Source: Salinimonas iocasae
Lineage (GTDB): Bacteria > Pseudomonadota > Gammaproteobacteria > Enterobacterales > Alteromonadaceae
Direction: 5' to 3'
Assembly: GCF_006228385.1 (NCBI RefSeq)
Contig: NZ_CP039852.1
Location: 3,116,001 to 3,180,000, forward strand
DNA: 64,000 nt
A program made the position numbers and the translations under genes. Positions 37,796 to 47,138 of the stretch are shown piece after piece. A model generated the notes under the pieces. It had not been told where the DNA came from and did not search any database. It saw only the letters and a program-made list of their open reading frames with translations. Positions within the stretch are counted from its first letter, which is position 1, and each line of letters starts with the position of its first letter.

Positions 37796-39512
37796 ACGGC
37801 GCAATCTCCTGAACCATTAACTGCACCGTTTCCTGACCACGAAATGCGTTAACATCCAACTGATAAACAAGCTGTACATAGCGAGTCTGATAGTTTGGCC
37901 AGACTGATGTATCGACGTTAAATGCTATGGCATCCACCTCTTCACCACTATCAAGCCTAAGTGCCAGTTTGAGGTGCTTTTCTTTTAGCAGCCGCTGATT
38001 AGCAATTTCAAATATACCGTCAAACGCCGGCGCCTCAAATCCCTGTCCAAATGGTACAGCCTGCTTCAGCAACCGCGCTACACTCAGCGAAACCTCATCA
38101 ACGTCAAGCTCACCGTCTGTAACAATATGTTGTGAATCCCCTACCTTTTCCAGATGCGTGGCAACGACATCATCAAATGTTTGCTGGAACACCGTCAAAG
38201 ATGTTAACGGCAGGCTCAGACCAGCAGCCATAGCATGGCCACCAAATTTAGGTATAAGACCAGGCTGGCGAATATTGACCTCTTCCAGCACATCACGAAT
38301 ATGCACGCCATTGATTGAGCGGGCCGACCCTTTTATGGTCTCATCATCCTGATGCGCAAAAGCAATAGTCGGGCGTTTATATTTGTCTTTAATTCGACCG
38401 GCGACAATACCAATAACGCCCTGGTGAAAATCCTTCTGATAGACCACCAGCCCGGCTGGCAGACTCGACGCATTCACCGACACCGCTGCAATAGCGGCCT
38501 CTGCCTCTTCCTTCATCTCTGACTCAATGGTTCGCCGTTGTTGGTTCAGGCGGTCAAGCTCTGTAGCCATATAGCGCGCCTGCATAGAATCCTCACAAAG
38601 CAAACACTCTATCCCCAGCGCCATATCATCCAGTCGGCCGGCTGCATTCAAGCGGGGTCCCACAACAAACCCTAAATCTGAGGCCCCGATATTTTCTGAC
38701 GGTCTGCCAGCGACTTCCAGAAGCGCACGAATACCCGGCCGGCATCGCCCTGCTCTGATCCGTTGTAGTCCCTGATGCACCAAAATACGATTGTTTTTAT
38801 CCAGCACCACAACATCGGCAACGGTGCCTACTGCAACGATATCCAATAACTCAGCCAGGTTTGGTGGCGCGCTCCCGTGTTGCTCAAACCAGTTATCCTG
38901 CTGCAACCGGGCTCTGACAGCCAGCATCAAATAAAAAGCGACACCCACACCCGCCAGGTTTTTAGACATGAAGCCACAATCGGGTTGATTCGGGTTTACA
39001 ATCGCGTCAGCCGCAGGCAGCTCTGCTCCCGGTAAATGGTGGTCGGTCACCACAACTGTGGCACCGCGTGATTTTGCCCTGTTTACGCCCTCAAGACAGG
39101 CAATACCATTGTCTACCGTGAGAATAACCTGAGCACCATCATCACAGGCAACATCGACAATTTCCGGGCTCAGACCATAGCCAAAATCGAAGCGGTTGGG
39201 GACAAGATAAGAGATATTTTCCAGTCCCATCTGGCGCAGACCCAGCATACAGACCGCTGTACTGGTGGCACCGTCAGCATCAAAATCGCCGACAATAACG
39301 ACACGCTGCTGCTCGGCGATGGCAGTTTGGAGTATCGCCGCTGCCTGTCCAATCCCTTTTAGGTTCTCGTAATGGCAAAGTGCGTTGACCCGGGTATCCA
39401 GGTCATCGACAGAAACGACATTGCGACCGCGATAGACCCGGTCAAGCACGGGGTGCAACGCATCGCCCAGTGAAGCGGTCTGTAATTCACGTCGGATAAT
39501 TGCCAGTCCCAT
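37785..39512 (-). CDS. recJ: Single-stranded-DNA-specific 5'-3' exonuclease RecJ
   Basis: RecJ degrades single-stranded DNA 5'-3' in recombination, mismatch repair and gap repair. The 575-residue protein has the DHH phosphoesterase motifs (VGDFDADGATST, LTVDNGI, VTDHHLPG), the DHHA1 domain with GPRLNAAGRLD, and a C-terminal OB-fold part. It lies in the conserved order xerD-dsbC-recJ. Its 3' end overlaps the next small gene. Confidence 0.96.
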   Translation of the reverse strand: MGLAIIRRELQTASLGDALHPVLDRVYRGRNVVSVDDLDTRVNALCHYENLKGIGQAAAILQTAIAEQQRVVIVGDFDADGATSTAVCMLGLRQMGLENISYLVPNRFDFGYGLSPEIVDVACDDGAQVILTVDNGIACLEGVNRAKSRGATVVVTDHHLPGAELPAADAIVNPNQPDCGFMSKNLAGVGVAFYLMLAVRARLQQDNWFEQHGSAPPNLAELLDIVAVGTVADVVVLDKNNRILVHQGLQRIRAGRCRPGIRALLEVAGRPSENIGASDLGFVVGPRLNAAGRLDDMALGIECLLCEDSMQARYMATELDRLNQQRRTIESEMKEEAEAAIAAVSVNASSLPAGLVVYQKDFHQGVIGIVAGRIKDKYKRPTIAFAHQDDETIKGSARSINGVHIRDVLEEVNIRQPGLIPKFGGHAMAAGLSLPLTSLTVFQQTFDDVVATHLEKVGDSQHIVTDGELDVDEVSLSVARLLKQAVPFGQGFEAPAFDGIFEIANQRLLKEKHLKLALRLDSGEEVDAIAFNVDTSVWPNYQTRYVQLVYQLDVNAFRGQETVQLMVQEIAPYEN

Positions 39513-39565
39513 AGGGGTACACCTTTACGATTTTGATTAATTGAGTGGGGAAGTGGTTCGATATT

Positions 39566-39608
39566 ATTTTAACCGGAAATAGTGTGAGGGACTATCTCCG
39601 GTTTAAAT
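39566..39608. repeat. Long imperfect inverted repeat between dsbC and recJ
   Basis: Two 18-base arms (39566-39583 and 39591-39608) are complementary except for two positions, around the core AACCGGA-x-ATAGT / ACTAT-x-TCCGGTT with a seven-base loop. No T-run follows on the minus strand, so it is more likely an mRNA-stabilising or REP-like element than a simple terminator. Confidence 0.6.
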
Positions 39609-39667
39609 CATGCCTGAAAGACACCACACTGATAAGTGTCGATGTCTTTTAAGCGAATAAGAGGCTG

Positions 39668-40372
39668 TTATTCAACGTCCAGCGCCTGCGACAACATGCC
39701 AGCTGGCTGATAACCCGGGATCAGCGTCCCATCATCAAGGATAATATTCGGTGTACCGGTAACCCCCACCGACTGACCAAACTGGTACTGCTCTGCTACC
39801 GTATTTTCACACTGCGTAGGTGCAATATCTTTATCCTGTTTGGCTTCGGTCAGCGCGGTCTTAGTATCATCAGCACACCATACAGAAACCATTTCTTTAT
39901 AAGTCGGAGAACTTAATCCGTTTCGCGGAAAGGCGAGGTAGTTTACGGTGATCCCCAGCGCATTAAGCTGATCGATTTCTTTATGCATTTTGCGGCAATA
40001 ACCACAGGTTGTATCTGTAAATACCGTAATCTCATGCTTTTCATTTTTTGCCTCAAAACGAATCGCATCATCTTTAAACTTTTTAATACCGTTTAAGCGC
40101 ATATCTGCCAGCGCTGACTCTGTAATATTCTGCATACCGTTTTGCATATCGAAAATACGGGCCTGCATGAAGTAGCGACCGTTATCGCTGACATAAAAAA
40201 GTCCGCGGTCTGTGGTAGCCTGTTTAAGCCCCTCAACCGGTGAATCAGCAAGCGCGGTAACATTCATACCCAAAACACTTTCCAGCTTTTGCTTGAGCGC
40301 ATCATCCTGCGCGTGGGTTATGCCGATTGAGGCCGTTGTCAGGGCCAGAATGCTAATTAGTTTTTTAATCAC
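39668..40372 (-). CDS. dsbC: Periplasmic disulphide isomerase DsbC
   Basis: DsbC rearranges wrong disulphides in periplasmic proteins and is kept reduced by DsbD. The 234-residue precursor has a signal peptide (MIKKLISILALTTASIGITHA), an N-terminal dimerisation domain, and a thioredoxin domain with active-site CGYC in TDTTCGYCRKMH and the cis-proline in GVTGTPNII. It has a further cysteine pair near the C-terminus (VWCADDTK and APTQCENT), as in E. coli. Confidence 0.96.
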   Translation of the reverse strand: MIKKLISILALTTASIGITHAQDDALKQKLESVLGMNVTALADSPVEGLKQATTDRGLFYVSDNGRYFMQARIFDMQNGMQNITESALADMRLNGIKKFKDDAIRFEAKNEKHEITVFTDTTCGYCRKMHKEIDQLNALGITVNYLAFPRNGLSSPTYKEMVSVWCADDTKTALTEAKQDKDIAPTQCENTVAEQYQFGQSVGVTGTPNIILDDGTLIPGYQPAGMLSQALDVE

Positions 40373-40472
40373 AATTTCTCCTTACTCGGTCACATAGTCT
40401 ACAGACCGGTAATCCTGCTTTTTACTTTCATTTTTTACGCATACTACCACAGGATAAGCTAACACCAAGTTA

Positions 40473-41384
40473 TCAGCCGCGCGGGTGATGCGTTTGTATC
40501 AGGTTTTGCAGACGCTCTGTGGCAACATGGGTGTAGATTTGTGTCGTGGATAAATCACTGTGCCCCAATAGCATCTGAACGACCCTCAGGTCTGCGCCAT
40601 GATTCAGCAAATGGGTGGCAAATGCATGACGTAAGGTATGCGGGGACAGATGCTCACTGATACCGGCCCGCACAGCGTAGTGCTTGATACGATGCCAGAA
40701 TGTCTGGCGGGTCATCTTCTGCCCGCGGCGGCTTAAAAACAAAATATCACTGGTTTGCTTTACCAGAGAAGGTCTGGCATGCCTGAGATAACTGTCAATC
40801 CAGTCCATGGCGTCTTCACCTAACGGAACAAGACGCTCTTTATTGCCCTTCCCCGTTACCCGCACCACACCCTGAATGAGACTGACCTGCTCCATGGTCA
40901 GGCCGATCAGCTCGCTGACCCGTAGCCCTGTAGCATAAAGTACCTCCAACATGCACCGATCGCGATGTTCAACATCGTCTTCAATGTCCGGCGCATTTAA
41001 CAATGCCTCTACCTGAGCCTCGCTCAGTGATGACGGGAGTCGCTGGGGTGTTTTTGGATTGCTTAGTACCGATACCGGGTTATCAGGGCGTGTGTGAATG
41101 GCAATTAAATAATTAAAAAATGCCCGCATCGCACTCATACATCGCTGCGTGCTGCGTGTAGACAGCCCACTGTCGTGCCGGTGCCACAGGTAGTCCTGTA
41201 TCATTTCAGTACTTAAACGGCTGATGTCGCAAAAAGACTGCTGCTGACAAAACAGTGCCAGCTTCGTCAAATCGGTCCGGTAGCTTTGCTGGGTATGTTC
41301 ACTGAGCCCCTTTTCCAGCCAGAGCATCTGGATAAAATTATCAATCAACCCCCGATTGTCATCGGTTAACTGTGCCTGCGCCAC
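40473..41384 (-). CDS. xerD: Site-specific tyrosine recombinase XerD
   Basis: XerD with XerC resolves chromosome dimers at dif under FtsK control. The 303-residue protein has an N-terminal SAM-like core-binding domain and the catalytic domain with Arg in ATGLRVSELIGL, Lys in GKGNKERLVPL, HxxR in HTLRHAFATH, His in LLGHSDLSTTQ and nucleophile Tyr in IYTHV. The neighbouring dsbC and recJ mark it as XerD rather than a mobile-element integrase. Confidence 0.96.
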   Translation of the reverse strand: MAQAQLTDDNRGLIDNFIQMLWLEKGLSEHTQQSYRTDLTKLALFCQQQSFCDISRLSTEMIQDYLWHRHDSGLSTRSTQRCMSAMRAFFNYLIAIHTRPDNPVSVLSNPKTPQRLPSSLSEAQVEALLNAPDIEDDVEHRDRCMLEVLYATGLRVSELIGLTMEQVSLIQGVVRVTGKGNKERLVPLGEDAMDWIDSYLRHARPSLVKQTSDILFLSRRGQKMTRQTFWHRIKHYAVRAGISEHLSPHTLRHAFATHLLNHGADLRVVQMLLGHSDLSTTQIYTHVATERLQNLIQTHHPRG

Positions 41385-41387
41385 TAA

Positions 41388-42215
41388 CTAAATACCCCGA
41401 TGGTTTTTGATAATTTCGTAAGCAGCCTGAATATCCTGCGTCTTGTTTTTAGCCATTTCCAGTGCTTGTTCAGGCAGACCCTTGGCCGCCAGTTTATCAG
41501 GATGGTGTTCGCTCATTCGTTTTCGATAAGCACGCTTCACCGCTTTATCATCGTCCTTTTCAGAAACACCGAGAATCTGATAGGCATCTGAAAGCGAATG
41601 CGTTTCATCATAACTTGCCTGCTGATTTTGCCCCCCGGCCCGCTGTCTGAATCGGCGCTGCGCGTCGTATGCGGCAATCAGATAATCCAGATCGTGCTTT
41701 TTAAAGCCCAGCGCTTTGGCGACTTTGTCCAGCACCCGTTTCTCGCCTAGTGTCACGTTACCGTCAGCGAAAGCGGCCTGAATGAGGATCTCGAGAAATA
41801 CCTGAAGAATGTCACGACGTCCGTGGCAATTGTCATACAGTGTTTTGAGGGTATCGGTAATAGGATAGTCGGACGCTTTGCCCTCGCGAAATGCCTGTTG
41901 CGCCTCGCGCCGGGCATCGCCCTGCAACTGCATTTCATCCATCAGGGCCGAGGCAAGCTGGATCTCGCGCGGGGTGACCTGACCATCAGATTTTGCAAGA
42001 TGACCTAATGCGGCGAATAAGCTGTGAAAAAATATCGCCTGCTGCTTTAGTCCCGACTGGTCCGTAAAAAACCGCCCGAAGCCACCCAGCTTGTTAAAGT
42101 CCTGACTGTATGCGCGATCAAAAAGGTGCCCGACAATGAGGCCAAGAATCGCACCGGGTATTTTCAGGAACATAAAACCAAAAATCAGACCCAGTAGTTT
42201 GCCCCAGAATGGCAT
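41388..42215 (-). CDS. djlA: Membrane-anchored DnaJ-like co-chaperone DjlA
   Basis: DjlA stimulates DnaK and is tied to envelope stress signalling in E. coli. The chosen ATG, with AGGAGG eight bases upstream, gives 275 residues beginning MPFWGKLLG as in the E. coli protein (MQYWGKIIG). It has one N-terminal membrane segment (about 5-27), a TerB/DjlA central domain (about 55-170) and a C-terminal J domain with HPD (EHHPDKL). It is divergent from lptD, the E. coli arrangement. Confidence 0.94.
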   Translation of the reverse strand: MPFWGKLLGLIFGFMFLKIPGAILGLIVGHLFDRAYSQDFNKLGGFGRFFTDQSGLKQQAIFFHSLFAALGHLAKSDGQVTPREIQLASALMDEMQLQGDARREAQQAFREGKASDYPITDTLKTLYDNCHGRRDILQVFLEILIQAAFADGNVTLGEKRVLDKVAKALGFKKHDLDYLIAAYDAQRRFRQRAGGQNQQASYDETHSLSDAYQILGVSEKDDDKAVKRAYRKRMSEHHPDKLAAKGLPEQALEMAKNKTQDIQAAYEIIKNHRGI

Positions 42216-42565
42216 CTTTACAACCTCCTCATCACCGACATCCGCTGAACTCATTCGCTTATACGTGGTCAGTGGCACTATAACTCAAAAATCAAAATAG
42301 AAAATATCGTATCGACAGGCAACTAATATTGCAGGCTAACCGTAAGCTGAATACATAATGTGCGGGTTTGCGCATAAAAATCGTCGTTAACCATGATTTT
42401 TTTAGCTCATCGGTTGGTTATTGGATTAGAAGGGCTTAGAATTAGCGGTTAATTTTCGCTTTGCGGCGCGAAATGCGTCACCTCGACGCAAATATAAAAA
42501 GCAGTCGGAGTCAGCTGACCCCGAAGAATATAAGTTATCTACTACCACAGGCTATCCATCATCGC
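42216..42565. other. Divergent djlA/lptD intergenic region
   Basis: These 350 bases hold the lptD leader. I see one candidate sigma-70 promoter and no sigma-E GGAACTT motif, though lptD is sigma-E controlled in E. coli. A longer lptD frame beginning at 42461 lacks a signal peptide and is not preferred. Confidence 0.45.
42414..42442 (+). promoter_or_regulatory. Candidate sigma-70 promoter for lptD
   Basis: TTGGTT and TAGAAT are separated by exactly 17 bases, about 120 bases before the lptD start. The -10 matches five of six bases, the -35 only three. Confidence 0.35.
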
Positions 42566-44809
42566 ATGAAAACTACCTGCGCTTCGTTATTATTGTGTGC
42601 TTTAAGCTGGCAAGCTTATGCCCAGTCTGCAAACAATACCCGCGATAATGATGATGCCGACAATTCGCTGCTTTGCCCGGTGTCGCCGGTTCAGTTTTCA
42701 ACGGACAAACTGATGGCACCCGGTGAGGTGATGGTTGAGGCAAACCGTACAGAAGTGCTGTCACAAAAAGAGGCAAATTTCAGTGGTAATGTGGATATAA
42801 CCTCTGATGCCGCCACTATTCGCGCCGATGAAGCAAAAATCCGTAATAATGGACGCCGGTTACATGCCTCAGGCGATGTGCTGTACCAGGATGCTCAGTT
42901 GAAAGTCAGCAGTGATGAGGTTTCTCTGGATTCAGCGCAGGAAACCCTGCAAATGCAGAATACGGAGTATTTTTTCAATGGTTCCAGTGGCCGGGGCACC
43001 GCGCAGACCATAGATTTATCGACTGCTGACGGACTCACCCTTGAAGATGTCAGATTTACCACCTGCCCGGCGGGCGCTGAAGACTGGTCTATCCGCGCAT
43101 CAGAGATAGATATTGCACGTGGCTCATTATGGGGAGAAGCCAAAAACACCCGCTTTTATGTCGGTGATGTGCCCGTATTCTACCTGCCGTATTTCGCGTT
43201 TCCTGTAAGTAATCAGCGTCAGACGGGGCTGCTTTTCCCTGAAATCGGCAGTTCATCGAATACCGGTATTGATTACGAGCAGCCTTTTTACTGGAATATG
43301 GCACCTGATTATGACATGACCCTGTCGCCCCGGGTAATGTCAAAGCGTGGGGTACAGCTTAAGACAGAGTTCCGCCACCTCAGTGAGCAGGGCTACAGTG
43401 TTGTGGATGTTGAGTACCTGCCTTCGGACAAAGATACCACCAGTGACGATCACCGCTATTTCTACCGCATCAAGCACGATGGGGTTCTGGGTGAGAACTG
43501 GACAGTAGGTGTCGATGTCAATGGTATCAGCGACGACAACTATATTGTCGATCTGGGCTCAGATGATTACAACCGGGCTGATACGCATTTGTTCCGTACT
43601 GTGGGCTTCAATTATTTTTCTGAAAATATGACCCTTGATCTGCATATCCGCGACTTTGAAACCATTGGGGATCGTCCGGATAATTATCGCGCGCTACCCG
43701 AAGCCCGACTAAATATGAATCAGCCGCTGGGCTCGTTGCTGGAATTCAGACTTGATTCAGAACTGGCTTACTTTGACAATGCCGATGAAACCAAACCCAC
43801 TGCCATGCGTTTTCATGTGGCACCGTCACTGGCACTGCCCTATCAGCGCCACTGGGGGGAGTTAACCGCTGAAGCGACACTAATGAATACGACCTATCAG
43901 CAAAATAATGTTGAAGGAACAGAGCTGGATGAAGACGTAAACCGCTTACTGGGTCGTGGCCGGCTTTACGGCACCCTGTACTTTGAAAGAAACGGCAGTT
44001 GGTTTGATAAAACAGATACTATGACCTTTGAGCCCAAGGTGCAGTATCTGTATACCAGCTATGAAGACCAGAGCAACATCGGATTATACGATACAACAAC
44101 ATTGCTGACCGATGTCGAAGGGTTGTTCAGAGGTCGCGAGTACACCGGTCTTGACAGGATTATTGATAATAATCAAATCACCCTTGGCGCCACCTCGCGA
44201 ATTATGGATGAACAAAACCGGGAACAATTTGCGATAAGTCTGGGTCAGATATTCTATCTTGAAGATAATCGTATAATGTCTCCGGACGGTGAACGGGATC
44301 GCTCGGCACTGGCTGCAGAACTGGATTGGCGATTTGACTCTCACTGGTATTTCCATTCTGATATACAAATCACGACGCAAACCGATAAGGTGGAAAGAAG
44401 CAGCCTTGGGCTGGAATATCGTCGTGACAGTGAGAGCCTTATTCAGCTGACCCATCGCTATGTGCGTGAGCTAAGTGGTGAAACTATTGATCAGGTCGGC
44501 TTGTCGGTAAGCTGGCCTATCAGTAAAAACTGGCACTGGGTCGGGCGCTCATACCGGGATTTGGAGCGCCATCGTAGTATTGAAACGTACGTGGGTGTTG
44601 AATACGAATCCTGCTGTTGGGCTGTGCAAATCGTGGCGCAGCGTCAGCTTAGTAACCGTTTTGGCGTTGACGGACTACAGTCGACCGATGAATATGATTC
44701 CGGCGTAGGCTTACAATTTATCTTCAAAGGGTTAGGATCCGGAAAATCCAGCCGCCGCATGCTTGAAGATGGTATGTTTGGTTATCGGCAACCCTATAAT
44801 TTGAATTAA
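42566..44809 (+). CDS. lptD: LPS-assembly outer-membrane protein LptD
   Basis: LptD with lipoprotein LptE inserts LPS into the outer leaflet. The chosen ATG gives 747 residues with a signal peptide (MKTTCASLLLCALSWQAYAQ). A periplasmic OstA-like domain (about 60-210) is followed by the large C-terminal beta-barrel. The mature part shows four cysteines placed as in E. coli: one in SLLCPVSP, one in FTTCPAGAEDW and the pair in YESCCWA, which form the two non-consecutive disulphides needed for function. It is followed by surA-pdxA-rsmA-apaG-apaH. Confidence 0.96.
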   Translation: MKTTCASLLLCALSWQAYAQSANNTRDNDDADNSLLCPVSPVQFSTDKLMAPGEVMVEANRTEVLSQKEANFSGNVDITSDAATIRADEAKIRNNGRRLHASGDVLYQDAQLKVSSDEVSLDSAQETLQMQNTEYFFNGSSGRGTAQTIDLSTADGLTLEDVRFTTCPAGAEDWSIRASEIDIARGSLWGEAKNTRFYVGDVPVFYLPYFAFPVSNQRQTGLLFPEIGSSSNTGIDYEQPFYWNMAPDYDMTLSPRVMSKRGVQLKTEFRHLSEQGYSVVDVEYLPSDKDTTSDDHRYFYRIKHDGVLGENWTVGVDVNGISDDNYIVDLGSDDYNRADTHLFRTVGFNYFSENMTLDLHIRDFETIGDRPDNYRALPEARLNMNQPLGSLLEFRLDSELAYFDNADETKPTAMRFHVAPSLALPYQRHWGELTAEATLMNTTYQQNNVEGTELDEDVNRLLGRGRLYGTLYFERNGSWFDKTDTMTFEPKVQYLYTSYEDQSNIGLYDTTTLLTDVEGLFRGREYTGLDRIIDNNQITLGATSRIMDEQNREQFAISLGQIFYLEDNRIMSPDGERDRSALAAELDWRFDSHWYFHSDIQITTQTDKVERSSLGLEYRRDSESLIQLTHRYVRELSGETIDQVGLSVSWPISKNWHWVGRSYRDLERHRSIETYVGVEYESCCWAVQIVAQRQLSNRFGVDGLQSTDEYDSGVGLQFIFKGLGSGKSSRRMLEDGMFGYRQPYNLN

Positions 44810-44817
44810 TTTACCCT

Positions 44818-44838
44818 GCCGGCGGAAGCTCTGCCGGC
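44818..44838 (+). other. Hairpin between lptD and surA
   Basis: GCCGGC is repeated around a nine-base spacer and can pair with itself as a 6-bp stem in the lptD-surA gap. No T-run follows, so read-through into surA is expected. Confidence 0.4.
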
Positions 44839-44864
44839 CACATTAACGACAATAAAGAGTAATT

Positions 44865-46142
44865 ATGAAGTTCATTATCCGGGCTATGTGTTTAAGTGCC
44901 TTGCTTACTGTTACATGCTGGGCACAGCAAGTTTCACTGGACCGCGTAGCGGTAATCGTTGATCAGGGCGTTATCCTTGAAAGCGAGATTGAAAAACTGA
45001 TTGCTGAGGTAAAGCGCAGCGCGCAGTCAGAAGATCAGGAGCTGCCTTCTGATCGTGTTCTGCGTACACAGGCAATCGAACGCCTTATTCTTAAAAACCT
45101 GCAGATGCAGCGTGCAGAGCGAATGGGTATCCAGGTATCTGATCCGCAGCTGGAGCAGACCATCACGAACATTGCGCAAAACCAGAACCTGACTGTAGAT
45201 CAATTACGCCAGGCAATTGCACAGGATGGACTGAGCTATGACGATTATCGCGAAAATGTTCGCGAAGAACTGATTGTGGGTGAAGTACGTCGCGCCAATG
45301 TTCGCCGTCGTATTTACATCACGCCGCAGGAAGTCAACTCACTGGTTGAGCTGATGAACGAGCAAGGCGCTGAACAAGCCGAGTATAATCTTGGCCATAT
45401 TCTGATTGGTCTGCCATCAGAACCCGACGAAGAAGAAGTACAGAATGCGCGAGCCCGTGCTGACCGTGTTTTGCAGCTGCTGCGCGATGGTTCTGACTTT
45501 GCCAAGATCGCTATCACTTCATCTTCTGGTTCAAACGCTCTTGAAGGCGGTGACATGGGTTGGCTGAATATCAACTCTATGCCAACGCTTTTTGCTGAAG
45601 CGGTACAGGGTAAAAGTAAAGATGACTTAATCGGCCCGATTCGTAGTGGTGCTGGTTTTCATATTCTGAAAATTAAAGATACCCGCGGTATTGAAAAGGT
45701 TACTGTGGAAGAGGTGAATTCACGTCACATTCTCATCAAGCCCTCTATTATTCTCAGTGAAGAAAAAGCCAAAGAGCGTCTTGAAACATTCCGCGAGCAG
45801 GTGATTGCCGGAGACGCTGATTTTGCTGAGCTGGCCAAAGAGCACTCAGAAGATCCCGGGTCTGCGCTTAAAGGCGGTAATCTGGGCTGGGCAGATCCAA
45901 CCATGTATGTACCTGCATTCCAAAAAGCACTCTCTAACCTTGAGCCGGGTGAATATAGTCAGCCGATTCGTTCGACACACGGCTGGCACTTAATCCAACT
46001 TGAGGATCGTCGTTTTGATGATGCCACAGAGAAGCGTAAAGAAGATAAGGCGCGTCAGCTCATATACAGCCGTAAATTTAAAGAAGAATCTGAGACCTGG
46101 TTACGCGAGATGCGTGATGCCGCCTATATTGAGGTGCTGTAA
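44865..46142 (+). CDS. surA: Periplasmic chaperone/peptidyl-prolyl isomerase SurA
   Basis: SurA escorts outer-membrane proteins, including LptD, to the BAM complex. The 425-residue precursor has a signal peptide (MKFIIRAMCLSALLTVTCWA), an N-terminal SurA chaperone domain (about 22-165) and two PpiC parvulin domains (about 175-275 and 285-385), with SRHILIKPSIIL in the second. Gene order lptD-surA-pdxA matches E. coli. Confidence 0.96.
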   Translation: MKFIIRAMCLSALLTVTCWAQQVSLDRVAVIVDQGVILESEIEKLIAEVKRSAQSEDQELPSDRVLRTQAIERLILKNLQMQRAERMGIQVSDPQLEQTITNIAQNQNLTVDQLRQAIAQDGLSYDDYRENVREELIVGEVRRANVRRRIYITPQEVNSLVELMNEQGAEQAEYNLGHILIGLPSEPDEEEVQNARARADRVLQLLRDGSDFAKIAITSSSGSNALEGGDMGWLNINSMPTLFAEAVQGKSKDDLIGPIRSGAGFHILKIKDTRGIEKVTVEEVNSRHILIKPSIILSEEKAKERLETFREQVIAGDADFAELAKEHSEDPGSALKGGNLGWADPTMYVPAFQKALSNLEPGEYSQPIRSTHGWHLIQLEDRRFDDATEKRKEDKARQLIYSRKFKEESETWLREMRDAAYIEVL

Positions 46143-46148
46143 ATTACC

Positions 46149-47138
46149 GTGTCTACGAAACCGTTAAAAATAGCAGTCACCCCCGGCGAACCCGCCGGGA
46201 TTGGTCCTGATCTTATCCTGCAACTGGCGCAGCAGGCGTGGGATGCACAACTGGTGGTTTTTGCTGATCAGGCGGTTCTGGCACAGCGCGCGGAACAGCT
46301 GGGCTTATCTATCACGCTGACCCCGTATGAAAATACCGAAACCCGTCTGCAAACGCCTGGTGAGTTATTTATTCGCCAGATCGACACAGACGCGCCAGTC
46401 CAGCCAGGAACGCTGGATAGCGCTAATGGAAAGTACGTTGTAGAAACGTTACGTCAGGCGTGTCAGGCCAATATGGAAGAAGGCTTTGATGCGGTGGTGA
46501 CCGGGCCGGTTCATAAGGGAATCATCAACGAAGCCGGTGTCTCATTTTCAGGGCACACTGAGTTTTTTGCCTATCAGTCTAATACCATAGATGTGGTTAT
46601 GTTATTGGCAACTGAAGGACTGAACGTGGCATTGGCTACCACCCATATACCTTTGGAATATGTTGCCAAAGCCATTACTGAAGAGCGTCTGCACCGGGTC
46701 ATCCGAATCATTGATGCAGATTTAAAACAGAAGTTTGGCATCGCCAGCCCGCATATTTATGTGTGCGGCTTAAATCCCCATGCCGGAGAGAACGGTCACA
46801 TTGGTAAAGAAGAGCTTCTGACCATCATTCCTGCGCTTGAAACGCTGCGTGAGGAAGGAATTAACCTGACGGGACCGCTTCCTGCTGATACAATCTTCCA
46901 ACCAAAATATCTGGAAAATGCCGACGTGGTGCTTGCGATGTATCACGATCAGGGACTACCAGTATTAAAATTCAAAGGCTTCGGGGCTGCGGTAAATATC
47001 ACATTAGGCCTGCCTTTCATCCGCACTTCTGTCGACCACGGCACAGCAACGGATTTAGCCGGCACCGGTCAGGCTGATGCAGGTAGTTTTAGAAAAGCCC
47101 TCGAAAAAGCCATAGAACTTGCGAACAGTCACCTATGA
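46149..47138 (+). CDS. pdxA: 4-hydroxythreonine-4-phosphate dehydrogenase PdxA
   Basis: PdxA oxidises 4-phosphohydroxy-L-threonine in vitamin B6 synthesis. The 329-residue protein opens with [12 protein letters not shown] and has the metal-binding histidines in [23 protein letters not shown] and [12 protein letters not shown]. It starts with GTG seven bases after surA; the stop overlaps the rsmA start by ATGA. Confidence 0.96.
   Translation: MSTKPLKIAVTPGEPAGIGPDLILQLAQQAWDAQLVVFADQAVLAQRAEQLGLSITLTPYENTETRLQTPGELFIRQIDTDAPVQPGTLDSANGKYVVETLRQACQANMEEGFDAVVTGPVHKGIINEAGVSFSGHTEFFAYQSNTIDVVMLLATEGLNVALATTHIPLEYVAKAITEERLHRVIRIIDADLKQKFGIASPHIYVCGLNPHAGENGHIGKEELLTIIPALETLREEGINLTGPLPADTIFQPKYLENADVVLAMYHDQGLPVLKFKGFGAAVNITLGLPFIRTSVDHGTATDLAGTGQADAGSFRKALEKAIELANSHL

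Noticed and set aside
40473..41384. Integrase of a mobile element
   Set aside because: Sequence and the xerD-dsbC-recJ order identify it as chromosomal XerD; no attachment-site repeats or cargo were seen.
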